Shown here piece by piece: positions 17,001-26,258 of a DNA stretch of 64,000 nt (positions are counted from its first letter, which is position 1; each line of letters begins with the position of its first letter). The stretch comes from Arenibacter sp. P308M17 (lineage in GTDB: Bacteria > Bacteroidota > Bacteroidia > Flavobacteriales > Flavobacteriaceae). The stretch lies in NCBI RefSeq assembly GCF_003426735.1, contig NZ_QVON01000003.1, forward strand, positions 186,001 through 250,000, in the 5' to 3' direction. The notes beneath the pieces were generated by a model, which saw only the letters and a program-made list of their open reading frames with translations, searched no databases and was not told the DNA's origin. The position numbers were made by a program, and so were the translations under genes.

Positions 17001-17903
17001 CTAGTAGGCCCACATATCTTGTTCCCTATCCCGGATAACCTCCTTAATTCGTTTAGATTCCAATAATTGGAACAAGGCATTATCCGCTATATAGTCCTCA
17101 ATCTCGCGGTCCCCGTGCACATTATCCTCTTTATAGATCGTTGCGTTGAACCTTCTTGCGTTCAACAGCATATCAAAAGAAATGGGCTGCGCGGAATTCC
17201 TTTGGTTGAACACTTTGGCCTCATGCAATATTTGTCTTGCACTTGGGTACCATACCCAGAACAATGGTACTTTTGCCTCGGCCAGATCCATAGACTCATC
17301 ATCTATAAAGTTAACGTCCGGCGCTACAGGAGCAATACCCAACAATCGATATTTTAATTCCCCCAATCTTTTATCGAAATACCACATTCCTTTAATTAGG
17401 TACTCTTCCAAATCGGCTGCGGTAAGGTTCCTACGATTAATATATTCAGGAGAAATGGGCTCTCCCGCATTATATTGCTCGTATCCGTAATCCGTGGTAT
17501 CCACTTTCTGCAAAGTAGCGGCCAAATCGCTGAACTTTCTTTTTTCGGTAAAATAAGAATCTACATAAACATCTTCCAATTTTCCGTTTTTAATGTTTTT
17601 GATCAGCACATCGTACAAGGACCTTCTATCAGGACCTATATCTATAGTATCCAAAGGATAATACAGCGGAAAGTTTACACGCTCGTCCAGATCGATTACC
17701 TCCCAAACGGTTTTGGACCAGAGTATATCCCTGTCGTCCACATAAGCGTAAGGTAAAGGAGCATCATTGTCTTTCTCAATCTGTGCCTCGGTCTTCTTCC
17801 CTATCTCTTCCGGTAATTTGGCATTTAAAATATTTGCCTGGGCTAAAATAGACAATGGTAACAGGACCACTACTCCAATTAATAATACATTTTTCCAATT
17901 CAT
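17001..17903 (-). CDS. gldN: Gliding motility/T9SS protein GldN
   Basis: GldN (PorN in Porphyromonas) is a periplasmic/outer-membrane-associated subunit of the type IX secretion system. It forms a ring with the lipoprotein GldK. This 300-residue protein has a signal peptide (residues 1-20, ending in LAQA) followed by the family's characteristic motifs, including YVDDRDILWSKTVWEVIDLDERVN and FPLYYP, then a C-terminal section with FWVWYPSARQILHEA. The start is the ATG at 17903, which gives the signal peptide. A longer reading from 17987 would bury it behind 28 unrelated residues. It is last in the gldK-L-M-N order and is followed by a strong terminator. Confidence 0.95.
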   Translation of the reverse strand: MNWKNVLLIGVVVLLPLSILAQANILNAKLPEEIGKKTEAQIEKDNDAPLPYAYVDDRDILWSKTVWEVIDLDERVNFPLYYPLDTIDIGPDRRSLYDVLIKNIKNGKLEDVYVDSYFTEKRKFSDLAATLQKVDTTDYGYEQYNAGEPISPEYINRRNLTAADLEEYLIKGMWYFDKRLGELKYRLLGIAPVAPDVNFIDDESMDLAEAKVPLFWVWYPSARQILHEAKVFNQRNSAQPISFDMLLNARRFNATIYKEDNVHGDREIEDYIADNALFQLLESKRIKEVIRDREQDMWAY

Positions 17904-18008
17904 CGGTTTAAATTTTTTTATTTTAATCTTCGGTCCTACTTTAGTTAGACCGGTGAACAAGCCATGACAAACATTCCGATCTGCCATGGCCGTTCCACAA
18001 TATCCTTA

Positions 18009-19577
18009 CTAATTTGTTATCTCCACTACAACAGGAGATACCTTTTTAAGCTTGTAGCTTTTGTTGTTGGTGATATAGGCTTCAATATCAAATATCTGAA
18101 CGGCATCGCCACGGCTCGCCCTTTTAAGGGCAGACTTGGCCCTAGCGTCCAACTTGTTGCCATTTACATCTACGGTCGGCTGTCCCGGAACTTTAAATTT
18201 GAATCCACTAACTGCAAGGTTAAGATCAAAATCAAAGTCTTCCAATAGCGCTCCAATTGTAGATATCTCTAGATTTTCTTTACCCATCTTGGCACTTCCG
18301 GACTCCCCTCTTACGGATCCTGAAGGTCTTGGAATATCCTTGATCCTAAACTCTGATGAAGTCCTGATCATTTGTCCATCGGGTAATTTACCTGAAGCCG
18401 TTATGGAAACGGTTCTTCCGGTACCAGGATTCATAGCATATTTACTTCCGCTCTGCTTACTAAGTCCGGGTGCGGATGCAGTAACATTGTTATCGGGAAT
18501 ACCGGGAATGGATATGGTTATAGGGTTGGAAACACCGCGATAGACCACATTCATCTTATCTGCTGAAATAACAGCGGCATTGGGTTTGGTAATAGTGGCA
18601 AAAGTAGAGGATACCGGCACTTCTGTACGCTCACCATCCTGAAGGAACACCAAATTTCCTGCTATCTTGTGATCCCCGGCACTTCCTGCGCTTACCGTTA
18701 ACCTTACCTTACCGTCCTCGATTACATAATCGGTACCTTCACTTAACTTTCTCCCGTCCAAGGTCAAGTTAACCTCGTTTGGTTTTGTAGTGGCATCCTT
18801 ACGTCCCAATACAATATTTCCAGCAAATTTTTCTCCTGCATAAAAAGCAGATTTTTCCTGCTCCAGCAAAGTGGTATAATTGGTCATGGAAACCTCACTG
18901 CTCAACTGTCCCTGAAGCATGGCTTTTAATGCATCTTCCTCGGTAGCCTTGATATCGGCCTGAAGTGCGGTGATCTTGGTCAAGGAGGCAACCAAAGGAT
19001 AGCCCTCAAAATTATAGTTCAGCCAATCTTGTTTGGTCCCGTCCCTTTTTTCCACTTTACCATTCTCATCACCGGTTTCGAACCTTGTTTTTACGGACGA
19101 CTTTACCGACTCCAATTCTTCTGGCATTACCGCAGTAATCTGGCTGCGATAGTTCTCCAAACGATCTAAAAATTCCTTACCGTCCGCGCCAAGTTGACCT
19201 CCCTGGAAAAAACGCTGGTCCAAATAATCGGTCTTGTCCATAACTTGATAATCTTTTGGATCTTCAACATCGGCCATCATCTCTTTTTTCAAGTTTTCCA
19301 AGTATAGGTAATACTCCGCGGACAATTCCTTTATTTTTTTGGCGTCCTCCAAAAGAGGGCCAAATTTTTCAGCATTTTCAGATGCTTTAGTTTCAAGTCC
19401 ACTTAGGAAAGCTGTATTGTTTTCCGTGGTTTTTACGTTAGAAGCCTCTAACTTTTCGTTCATAAGACCGAAAGCCGATAGCACTTCTTTTCCCATATTT
19501 AAGGCCAACATCGCAATGAAGATCAAATACATTAGGTTGATCATCTTCTGACGTGGTGTTGCTTTTCCTCCTGCCAT
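18009..19577 (-). CDS. gldM: Gliding motility/T9SS motor protein GldM
   Basis: GldM (PorM) is anchored in the inner membrane by one N-terminal helix and extends across the periplasm to reach the GldK/GldN ring. With GldL it forms the proton-driven motor of the T9SS and gliding machinery. This 522-residue copy has the conserved N-terminus (GGKATPRQKMINLMYLIF) with Arg9, a residue studied in motor function, then the transmembrane segment (about 14-34) and the periplasmic domains, rich in beta structure towards the C-terminus. It lies 58 nt after gldL and 105 nt before gldN. Confidence 0.96.
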   Translation of the reverse strand: MAGGKATPRQKMINLMYLIFIAMLALNMGKEVLSAFGLMNEKLEASNVKTTENNTAFLSGLETKASENAEKFGPLLEDAKKIKELSAEYYLYLENLKKEMMADVEDPKDYQVMDKTDYLDQRFFQGGQLGADGKEFLDRLENYRSQITAVMPEELESVKSSVKTRFETGDENGKVEKRDGTKQDWLNYNFEGYPLVASLTKITALQADIKATEEDALKAMLQGQLSSEVSMTNYTTLLEQEKSAFYAGEKFAGNIVLGRKDATTKPNEVNLTLDGRKLSEGTDYVIEDGKVRLTVSAGSAGDHKIAGNLVFLQDGERTEVPVSSTFATITKPNAAVISADKMNVVYRGVSNPITISIPGIPDNNVTASAPGLSKQSGSKYAMNPGTGRTVSITASGKLPDGQMIRTSSEFRIKDIPRPSGSVRGESGSAKMGKENLEISTIGALLEDFDFDLNLAVSGFKFKVPGQPTVDVNGNKLDARAKSALKRASRGDAVQIFDIEAYITNNKSYKLKKVSPVVVEITN

Positions 19578-19635
19578 TTTTCTAATTAGTTTTAATTATT
19601 AATTGATTTGGGTTTGGTTATTGAATTTTAACTAA

Positions 19636-20286
19636 TTAGTTTCTATTCATTGCAGATAACATACCACCATAAACTCCGTTCAAAGAAGAAAGATTGGTAG
19701 CCAAAGATTCCATTTGATCCTTAAGGGCACTTGAATTCTGCACCACTTCCTCGTTGATGGATGCTTGTCTGCTTGCGCTTTCCAATTGAACTTTGTACAG
19801 ACTGTTCAAAGATTCCATTTGAGCGGCAGCTTGAACCATCTCATCGGAATACTTTTTAGTGGATTCCATAGCATCGACCGTAGGGGCAATGCCTTTGGCT
19901 GCACCTTCAAAGTTTCTAATACTGGATCCCAGACTTTCCATAAGGTTGGCATCTACACCGGCTTCTTTTAAAAGATCATCCAATTTTTTGGATAAAGAAG
20001 CTTCTGCCTCTTTTATTTCAGCTTTGGAATTTAATTTCCCAGAGGCAGCACCTCCACTTAATTCGGGGTATACCAATGACCAATCGTATTCGTCATCTAC
20101 CGGTTCAAATGCACTGATGGCAAAAATTAGCGCTTCGGTAATTAGTCCGATTGCCAATAACAATCCCCCAGTTAGTGGGCCAAATTGCCAGTGAAGGATC
20201 TTGAACAATGCTCCTATGATTACTACAGATGCACCAAGACCGTAGGCCATGTTAAATAATTTCTTAGTTGATTTTGACTGTGCCAT
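19636..20286 (-). CDS. gldL: Gliding motility/T9SS motor protein GldL
   Basis: GldL (PorL) is the cytoplasmic-membrane partner of GldM. This 216-residue protein has two transmembrane helices (about 13-32 and 38-60). The second carries a conserved acidic residue, Glu51 in LITEALIF, equivalent to the Glu implicated in proton flow in Flavobacterium johnsoniae. The remainder is a cytoplasmic, coiled-coil-forming tail. HWQFGPLTGG between the helices is typical. It lies between gldK and gldM. Confidence 0.95.
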   Translation of the reverse strand: MAQSKSTKKLFNMAYGLGASVVIIGALFKILHWQFGPLTGGLLLAIGLITEALIFAISAFEPVDDEYDWSLVYPELSGGAASGKLNSKAEIKEAEASLSKKLDDLLKEAGVDANLMESLGSSIRNFEGAAKGIAPTVDAMESTKKYSDEMVQAAAQMESLNSLYKVQLESASRQASINEEVVQNSSALKDQMESLATNLSSLNGVYGGMLSAMNRN

Positions 20287-20384
20287 AATTTTAAATTTAA
20301 TTAAGTAATGTTAATAATAAGTATTTGGTTTAACGTTTATTCAATTTAAAGTTCTTCTTTATTCTTTTCTCTTTATTCTGTATT

Positions 20385-21743
20385 CTAATTAATTGGTGAG
20401 TCTTCCTCTCCCATGTAATCCTGGACGGTTCTAAAACCAATATAACTACGTGCCGAATCCTGATATTCATAATCCCTGGTACTAACCTGTAGGAAATAGG
20501 CAACATCCTTCCAAGATCCACCTCTAATAACTTTCCTTGCGTTTTGGCTGGATTGCGCATTTGGGTTCATTGTGGACACATATTCATAGGAATTGGGGTC
20601 ATAGCTGCTATTGGTCCATTCGGATACGTTACCAGCCATGTTATAAAGATTATAATCATTGGGTTCGTAGGCCTTTGCCTCTACCGTGTACAAAGCTTGG
20701 TCCGCCGCATAATCCCCACGCTGTGGTTTAAAGTTGGCCATAAAACATCCGGTATCACTAATTACATAAGGTCCACCCCATGGGTAGGTTCCCCCTTCTA
20801 TACCGCCTCTTGCCGCATATTCCCACTCCGCTTCGGTTGGTAATCTAAAGCGGTTTACAAATTGCTTGCCCCTACTTTTTTGATCATCGTTCTTGAATTT
20901 GGTCCTCCAGTTACAAAAGGCCTGTGCCTGTTGCCAAGAAACACCCACAACAGGATAATCGCTATAGGCATCATGCCAGAAGTAATCATTGTGCATGGGC
21001 TCATTATAGGAGTAAGCGAAATCCTTTATCCATACCGTAGTATCCGGATATATCTCCAATTCTTCCTGTTTTATAAATTCCTTTCTATTTCCCTTTTTGG
21101 CCCGGGCCGCAGCCTCAATATCCATCCAGGTGTATTTGTATTTCAATTTGGTAACATCTATGTGGCGTTGGCCATTATAGGATTCCTCTTGTGAAATATA
21201 TAATGAATCCATTACCTCGGCATAATACTCGTCAGGATACTTGGAGGTGTCCCAGGTCAAATCCTGTTTTCTGTCCAAAGCCCTACCTTCATAGCCTGTT
21301 TCCCCCATACCGGCGTAATTGTTCAGCATGTACTTATCGTAGGCGGACAATCTTGTGGTATCCGCATCCATAAAAGCGTAGTCCCCTATACCTCCATCTT
21401 CCGGTCCCAACCCCAATTCATCTGCCAGAATGGCCATTTTGGTTCTTGCTATGGAATCTTTCACCCATTCTACAAATTGGCGATATTCACTATTCGTAAT
21501 TTCCGTATCATCCATATAGAAAGATCTAACGGTTACAGTCTTTGTCGGGGCATTTAGTAACTTGGCCTGATCTTCCTCACTCTTACCCATAATGAATGCT
21601 CCTCTCGGAATCAATTCCATACCATAAGGTTTTTCTGGATACCACTTTTTTCCTTGAGCTCCGACCAGCTCTCCTTTTGTTTTGGACCCACAACTTGAGA
21701 GTAAAAAAACAAATGCTATAGATGACAACAATAGCTTCTTCAT
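20385..21743 (-). CDS. gldK: Gliding motility/T9SS lipoprotein GldK
   Basis: GldK (PorK) is the outer-membrane lipoprotein of the T9SS ring complex. This 452-residue copy has a lipoprotein signal with Cys18 (LLSSC) and a SUMF1-fold domain spanning most of the mature protein (FIMGKSEEDQ, RLPTEAEWEYAARGG, MAGNVSEWTNSSYDP, VIRGGSWKDVAYFL). The FGE catalytic cysteines are absent, as in all GldK proteins. It starts the gldKLMN cluster. The 116 nt upstream are AT-rich and separate it from the arginase-fold gene, so it may have its own promoter. Confidence 0.95.
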   Translation of the reverse strand: MKKLLLSSIAFVFLLSSCGSKTKGELVGAQGKKWYPEKPYGMELIPRGAFIMGKSEEDQAKLLNAPTKTVTVRSFYMDDTEITNSEYRQFVEWVKDSIARTKMAILADELGLGPEDGGIGDYAFMDADTTRLSAYDKYMLNNYAGMGETGYEGRALDRKQDLTWDTSKYPDEYYAEVMDSLYISQEESYNGQRHIDVTKLKYKYTWMDIEAAARAKKGNRKEFIKQEELEIYPDTTVWIKDFAYSYNEPMHNDYFWHDAYSDYPVVGVSWQQAQAFCNWRTKFKNDDQKSRGKQFVNRFRLPTEAEWEYAARGGIEGGTYPWGGPYVISDTGCFMANFKPQRGDYAADQALYTVEAKAYEPNDYNLYNMAGNVSEWTNSSYDPNSYEYVSTMNPNAQSSQNARKVIRGGSWKDVAYFLQVSTRDYEYQDSARSYIGFRTVQDYMGEEDSPIN

Positions 21744-21859
21744 ACGTTAGGTTAAATTTCGATTATGATTATAAATGCAAACACAAGTATTATTCTCTAA
21801 AACTTATTTTTAAATAATTTATTGTATAAAAATTGTATTTATACCCTAAATTTGTTAAT

Positions 21860-23017
21860 TCAATTAAACCCTTTTTTGTAGGCTTTATACCACCGCTCAG
21901 GAATATTTTGATTACATGCATCCAGATAATCCATTTCAGTGCATGGTAATAACGCGGGTGAATTTGTTTTAGTATGTGAAGTTAAAATTGAAGGTACCTC
22001 TACCCACCATCTTTCGCTGAGATGGCTTTTATAAAAGACAAGGGACTCATCCTCCGTAGGTACGGTATACTTGGTGAAGTCGTTACTATTGCTATTGGGG
22101 GCCTCCTGAATCCTAAAGTTTAGCCCCTCTATAAAATACCAAATTATTTGTGCAACAAGTTGAAAGGATTGATTGCTGTTCTCGCATTCGTAAATCCCAA
22201 AAACGGATACATTGTCACTAATTCCGGCATATCTGGAAATGGCACAAATTTCCCGACCGTTAAAACCGTTGGGGGAAAAATTTCTGGAATACCCCATATC
22301 TGCCGCACGTATGGCACGTGCATCCAAACTTACCACATGGGCATTTCTGAGCACGGGCTCTGCCAGGGTGATATCTGAAATTAATTCGCCCAACCTATAG
22401 GAATCGAAGAAAAGACGCTCCATAAGGTCCAATTCCTCCTGGGAATTAAAATAGCTCTGATAGCCGATATTGGAGAAATTAAAAAGGTTGTTGGGCTTAT
22501 CGGTAATTATTTTACTCATATAGGAATGGGAAGAAATAAGTTCCTCGTCCATTCCAAAATCGAACCTACTGTCTATGGACACTAGGTTGACCATATTTTT
22601 AAGACCGTCAAAGGCCCTATAGGTAGGATAGGTAAGGTCTTGGGTTGCCCCAATGACAATAGGGATGATATTTTCCTCCAAGAGGCCTGCAACTATTTCC
22701 TTTACCACAAAATAAGTGTCCTCTACGGTCTCGCCTTCCTCAATATCACCCAAATCAATGATTGAGGAGTTCCAATTTCCCATCATTAAATTGTACAGCT
22801 GCAGTCTGATTTCGGAAATATCCAGGCGCTCCGGTTTTTTCTCAAAGGCATTTCTGGATTCGTGGACCCCCAATATGGCTACACTTACATTTGCCAACAC
22901 CGGAAGGCCATGCCGTGCAGTATGCATATAAATGTGTTTCCCTAATGCTTGGGCCGGAAGTAATTCGCAGTGGGCCAATACCCTATCACTTACGGGTACT
23001 AAAAAATCGAATGCCAT
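21860..23017 (-). CDS. Arginase/formimidoylglutamase-fold protein, metal site degenerate
   Basis: This 385-residue protein has the ureohydrolase (arginase/agmatinase/formimidoylglutamase) fold. The three metal-binding motifs can be located but are altered. GGDH is GATQD (residues 123-127, so His becomes Gln126). DAHxD is DSRFD (149-153, His becomes Arg151). SxDxD is SLDAR (230-234, the second Asp becomes Arg234). Three of the six usual manganese ligands are therefore lost, so hydrolase activity is doubtful. Automated annotation would call it formimidoylglutamase. It starts 1 nt after the topA stop and precedes gldK, an arrangement seen in gliding Flavobacteriia. A structural or regulatory role near the T9SS genes is possible but unproven. 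Confidence 0.8.
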   Translation of the reverse strand: MAFDFLVPVSDRVLAHCELLPAQALGKHIYMHTARHGLPVLANVSVAILGVHESRNAFEKKPERLDISEIRLQLYNLMMGNWNSSIIDLGDIEEGETVEDTYFVVKEIVAGLLEENIIPIVIGATQDLTYPTYRAFDGLKNMVNLVSIDSRFDFGMDEELISSHSYMSKIITDKPNNLFNFSNIGYQSYFNSQEELDLMERLFFDSYRLGELISDITLAEPVLRNAHVVSLDARAIRAADMGYSRNFSPNGFNGREICAISRYAGISDNVSVFGIYECENSNQSFQLVAQIIWYFIEGLNFRIQEAPNSNSNDFTKYTVPTEDESLVFYKSHLSERWWVEVPSILTSHTKTNSPALLPCTEMDYLDACNQNIPERWYKAYKKGFN

Positions 23018-23018
23018 A

Positions 23019-25508
23019 TTATTTTTTAGCCTTAGGTTTTGTTTTTGTCTTTTTCTTAGGTGTCTTTTTTTCTATTAATTCTTGTGCATCCTTTAGGGAA
23101 ATCTTGGTAGCATCCACATCTTTGGAAACCTCAACCTTAACCTTTCCCTTAATAATGGTATGCCTTCCCCATCTCGCTTTTTCTATTCGAATACCTGCTT
23201 CCGGCCATTCTTGGACCAATCTCTCGATCTCCTTTTGTTTTTTGGCTTCTATAATATCTGCTATATCCTGCTTTGAAAGGCTATCAAGATCATATTTCTT
23301 ACTAACATTAATGAACATTCCGTCCCATTTTATAAACGGCCCAAATCTGCCTACCCCTTTGGTTACCTCCTTATTTTCATAAACCGCAATTGGGGCATCG
23401 GCCTTTTCTTTTTCCTTGATAAGTTCTACGGCCCGATCCATATCTATCTCCATGGCATTTTCATCCTTGCCCAAGGACACAAACTTTTTACCAAACCTTA
23501 TATAAGGACCAAAACGGCCCACATTGGCCTCTACATCTTCCCCTTCATAAACACCAAGCTTTCTTGGCAATTTAAACAGGTCCATAGCTTCTTCGTAGCT
23601 GATGGTATTTAAGGACTGGTCCGGCAACAGACTGGCAAACAATGGTTTCTCCTCATCGTCCACGGTACCCACCTGTACCATGGGACCAAAGCGGCCCAAT
23701 CTGACCGAAACCTGTCTTCCTGTCTTGGGGTCGGTACCCAAAACGCGTTCGCCACTGGCCCTATCCGCATTTTCTTCCACATCCAGGACCTTGGGGTGAA
23801 AGTCCCCATAAAAATCCTTCAATACCTTTTGCCAATCCTCATCGCCCGAAGCAATTCCATCAAAATCCTCTTCCACTTTGGCAGTGAAATGATAATCCAA
23901 AATGGTTTCGAAATGACCTACCAGAAAGTCGGTCACTATTATTCCAATATCCGTAGGGACCAGTTTCCCTTTATCGGAGCCTACATTTTCCTTTAAATCC
24001 TTGGTCGTAAGCTTATCCGATTTGAGCAGTAGCTGTACATAATTTCTTTCGGTGCCTTCTATAGTTCCCTTATCTACATAGCCCCTATTCTGAATAGTGG
24101 AAATAGTGGGCGCATAAGTAGAGGGCCTTCCTATTCCTAGTTCCTCCAGTTTTTTAACCAAAGAGGCCTCCGTAAACCTATAGGGTGCCCTGGAAAAACG
24201 CTCTGTTGCCGTAATATAATTATTGAGAAGTTTTTCACCTTCCTTCATTGCAGGAAGCATTCCCTCCTGCTCTTCATTTATATCCTCCTCGTCCCTACTT
24301 TCCAAATATACCTTTAGGAATCCGTCAAATTTTATTACCTCCCCGTTGGCGGTAAATTCTTCCTTATGGGTATTGGCCTTTATTTTAACATTGGTACGCT
24401 CCAATTCGGCATCACTCATTTGTGAGGCCAGGGTACGCTTCCAAATAAGTTCGTACAATTTGGATTGATCCCTTTCCAAAGATGGGGACTGATTGGTCAT
24501 CTCCGTAGGACGGATGGCTTCATGGGCCTCCTGGGCTCCTTTGGATTTTCCCGTAAAATTCCTAACCTTGCTGTATTCCTTACCGTAATTGCTTATAATG
24601 GCATCCTGGGCAGCATCAATGGCATCCTGGGAAAGGTTAACACTATCCGTTCTCATATAGGTTATCAGCCCCGCCTCATACAAGCGCTGTGCCACCTGCA
24701 TAGTCCTTGAAACCGAAAAATACAATTTTCTGGAGGCCTCCTGCTGCAGTGTTGAAGTTGTAAATGGTGCTGCAGGTGATTTTTTGGCCGGTTTCTTGTC
24801 CAGATTGGCAACCGAAAAATTTGCCCCTATATTTTCCTTTAAGAAAGCTTCCGCCTCCTTCTGGCTAGCATAGGTCTTATTTAACTTGGCCGTAAAAATA
24901 CTACCATCATTGGTTTTAAACTCGGCCGATACCCTAAAGGCAGCTTCCGGATTAAAAGCTTCAATTTCCCGCTCCCTCTCTACAATTAATCTCACCGCAA
25001 CGGATTGTACCCTGCCCGCGGATAATCCCGGTTTAATCTTTTTCCACAAGACCGGGGAGAGTTCATATCCCACCAATCTGTCCAAAACCCGCCTTGCCTG
25101 TTGGGCGTTCACCAAATCGTAATTAATTTCCCTAGGATTCTCAATGGCCTTCTGAATGGCAGATTTGGTAATGGAATTGAAAACGATCCGTTTTGTTTTA
25201 TTCTTGTCCAATTTCAACTCCTCTGCCAAGTGCCAGGAAATTGCCTCCCCTTCACGGTCTTCATCACTGGCCAACCATATAGTATCCGCTTTGTCCGCCA
25301 AATCCTTAAGCTTTTTAACAAGGGCCTTTTTGTCCTTGTCGACAATATATTTAGGGGCAAAATTATTGTCCACGTCCACTCCCAATTCTTTGGAAGGCAA
25401 ATCGGCAATATGTCCAAAACTGGACTCCACCTTATATTCTTTTCCTAAAAATTTTTCTATTGTCTTTGCTTTAGCCGGGGACTCTACTATAACTAAATTC
25501 TTTGCCAT
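23019..25508 (-). CDS. topA: DNA topoisomerase I (type IA)
   Basis: Topoisomerase I relaxes negative supercoils by cutting one strand through a tyrosyl intermediate. The 829-residue protein begins with the Toprim domain (VIVESPAKAKTIEKFLG; the acidic DEDREGE motif follows) and continues with the catalytic Tyr in GLITYMRTDS. The C-terminus has several small repeated VGRFGPxI modules (for example VGRFGPMVQVG, VGRFGPYIRFG, VGRFGPFIKWD) in place of the classical zinc fingers, and ends in a lysine-rich tail (TPKKKTKTKPKAKK). The ATG at 25508 fits the conserved MAKNLVIVESP; the 24 upstream codons are not conserved. It leads the minus-strand run into the gld cluster. Confidence 0.96.
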   Translation of the reverse strand: MAKNLVIVESPAKAKTIEKFLGKEYKVESSFGHIADLPSKELGVDVDNNFAPKYIVDKDKKALVKKLKDLADKADTIWLASDEDREGEAISWHLAEELKLDKNKTKRIVFNSITKSAIQKAIENPREINYDLVNAQQARRVLDRLVGYELSPVLWKKIKPGLSAGRVQSVAVRLIVEREREIEAFNPEAAFRVSAEFKTNDGSIFTAKLNKTYASQKEAEAFLKENIGANFSVANLDKKPAKKSPAAPFTTSTLQQEASRKLYFSVSRTMQVAQRLYEAGLITYMRTDSVNLSQDAIDAAQDAIISNYGKEYSKVRNFTGKSKGAQEAHEAIRPTEMTNQSPSLERDQSKLYELIWKRTLASQMSDAELERTNVKIKANTHKEEFTANGEVIKFDGFLKVYLESRDEEDINEEQEGMLPAMKEGEKLLNNYITATERFSRAPYRFTEASLVKKLEELGIGRPSTYAPTISTIQNRGYVDKGTIEGTERNYVQLLLKSDKLTTKDLKENVGSDKGKLVPTDIGIIVTDFLVGHFETILDYHFTAKVEEDFDGIASGDEDWQKVLKDFYGDFHPKVLDVEENADRASGERVLGTDPKTGRQVSVRLGRFGPMVQVGTVDDEEKPLFASLLPDQSLNTISYEEAMDLFKLPRKLGVYEGEDVEANVGRFGPYIRFGKKFVSLGKDENAMEIDMDRAVELIKEKEKADAPIAVYENKEVTKGVGRFGPFIKWDGMFINVSKKYDLDSLSKQDIADIIEAKKQKEIERLVQEWPEAGIRIEKARWGRHTIIKGKVKVEVSKDVDATKISLKDAQELIEKKTPKKKTKTKPKAKK

Positions 25509-25527
25509 TAACTCGTTTTTGGTGACA

Positions 25528-25535
25528 CAAAAGTA
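25528..25535 (-). promoter_or_regulatory. Possible -7 promoter box upstream of topA (TACTTTTG)
   Basis: TACTTTTG on the minus strand, 20-27 nt upstream of the topA ATG, matches the Bacteroidota TAnnTTTG box. No clear -33 TTG at standard spacing was seen. Confidence 0.35.
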
Positions 25536-25589
25536 ATTGAATTTTTTAATTTGATGCCATACCCTGCTTAGTATGACCAAAAATTAGCA

Positions 25590-25850
25590 ATGACGGGAAG
25601 TTTATTACAGGGTCAAGGTTCAAGGTTTAAGGTTCAGAAAAAACTAGTTGGCAGTCGCAGTCGGCAGTGGGCAGGTTTGAAGTTTCAGGTTCAAAGTTTA
25701 AAGTTTGGTTTGTGACAGTGATCCTCTGTGGTTAGCAGCACCTAATTAAAAGGTTCAAGGTTCAAAAAAAGTAGGCAGTCGCAGTGGGCAGTGGGCAGGT
25801 TTAAAGTTCAAGGTTACTGATCTAATATCTAAAGCATAGCATCTAGCATG
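25590..25850. repeat. Heptamer-type low-complexity repeat region
   Basis: This non-coding stretch is built of degenerate 7-nt units: AGGTTCA/AGGTTTA (25618-25640 and again near 25760), GGCAGTC/GGCAGTG (about 25649-25675 and 25775-25800), AAAGTTT (25678-25710) and TCTAGCA (about 25838-25848). No gene was seen between topA and the HepT-like gene apart from the hepT C-terminal remnant. The same word families recur at 26700-27190. Confidence 0.6.
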
Positions 25851-25856
25851 TGGCTA

Positions 25857-25897
25857 CCCCGACCAGAGGAGGTGAAGACGGAAGGGATTGCAACCCA
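25857..25897. repeat. 41-nt direct repeat, copy 1
   Basis: CCCCGACCAGAGGAGG followed by TGAAGACGGAAGGGATTGC and AACCCA is repeated at 26886-26926 with one mismatch (ggTg versus ggAg). The two copies flank the MNT/HEPN gene pair in direct orientation, about 1 kb apart. Their nature is unknown. Confidence 0.7.
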
Positions 25898-25922
25898 TTT
25901 TGCTTACAGCAGGTTATAAGCC

Positions 25923-25985
25923 TTACTTTTCAAGTAAATTTGAAACTTGCTTTTTTAGCAAAGGCAAATCTTTATTAATTATTCC
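25923..25985 (-). pseudogene. Severed C-terminal remnant of hepT
   Basis: After the TAG stop of the HepT-like gene, the same frame stays open for 20 codons to a TAA at 25923-25925. It encodes GIINKDLPLLKKQVSNLLEK. This matches the usual C-terminal helix of HepT proteins (pattern I-x-x-DLP-x-L-K...LL). The missing residue at the stop is normally Trp, so TGG to TAG is the simplest explanation. Confidence 0.75.
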
Positions 25986-26258
25986 CTAAATAATGACATT
26001 ATCGACATTGTTATATGCGTGAATCACCCAATTTCTGAGGTCAACAATTCTTCTCGAATCCGAAATATCTATGTTTGGGTTTATTTTTATTATCCTATTT
26101 GTTGCTTCACCAATTATTTCCAATTCACGTTCAACTGCCCGGCGAAGCAATTTATTTGATTCATAGAATTTGAAATTCCTTTCTTCTCCCAAGTATTCGA
26201 AAATAGAATCTATTGAGTTCGAAATATCAAGCAAATACATTTCAACACTATGCTGCAT
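25986..26258 (-). CDS. HepT-like HEPN ribonuclease toxin, truncated by in-frame TAG
   Basis: HepT proteins are HEPN-domain RNases whose activity is blocked when the cognate MNT nucleotidyltransferase AMPylates a Tyr in the RX4HXY motif. This 90-residue product contains the whole motif (Arg75, His80, Tyr82 in RNWVIHAY). It ends after VDNVII, where homologues usually read on through Trp into a final helix of about 20 residues. That helix is still encoded in frame beyond the TAG (25923-25985), so the gene has suffered a nonsense mutation. It overlaps the upstream MNT gene by 11 nt, as in intact pairs. The truncated protein may be inactive or unstable. Confidence 0.8.
   Translation of the reverse strand: MQHSVEMYLLDISNSIDSIFEYLGEERNFKFYESNKLLRRAVERELEIIGEATNRIIKINPNIDISDSRRIVDLRNWVIHAYNNVDNVII

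Noticed and set aside
17904-17987. Upstream extension of GldN
   Set aside because: The 28 added residues precede a clear signal peptide and are not GldN-like.
25986-25988. Recoding (suppression or pyrrolysine) at the hepT TAG
   Set aside because: No suppressor or pyl genes are visible, and a simple nonsense mutation at a conserved Trp explains the sequence.
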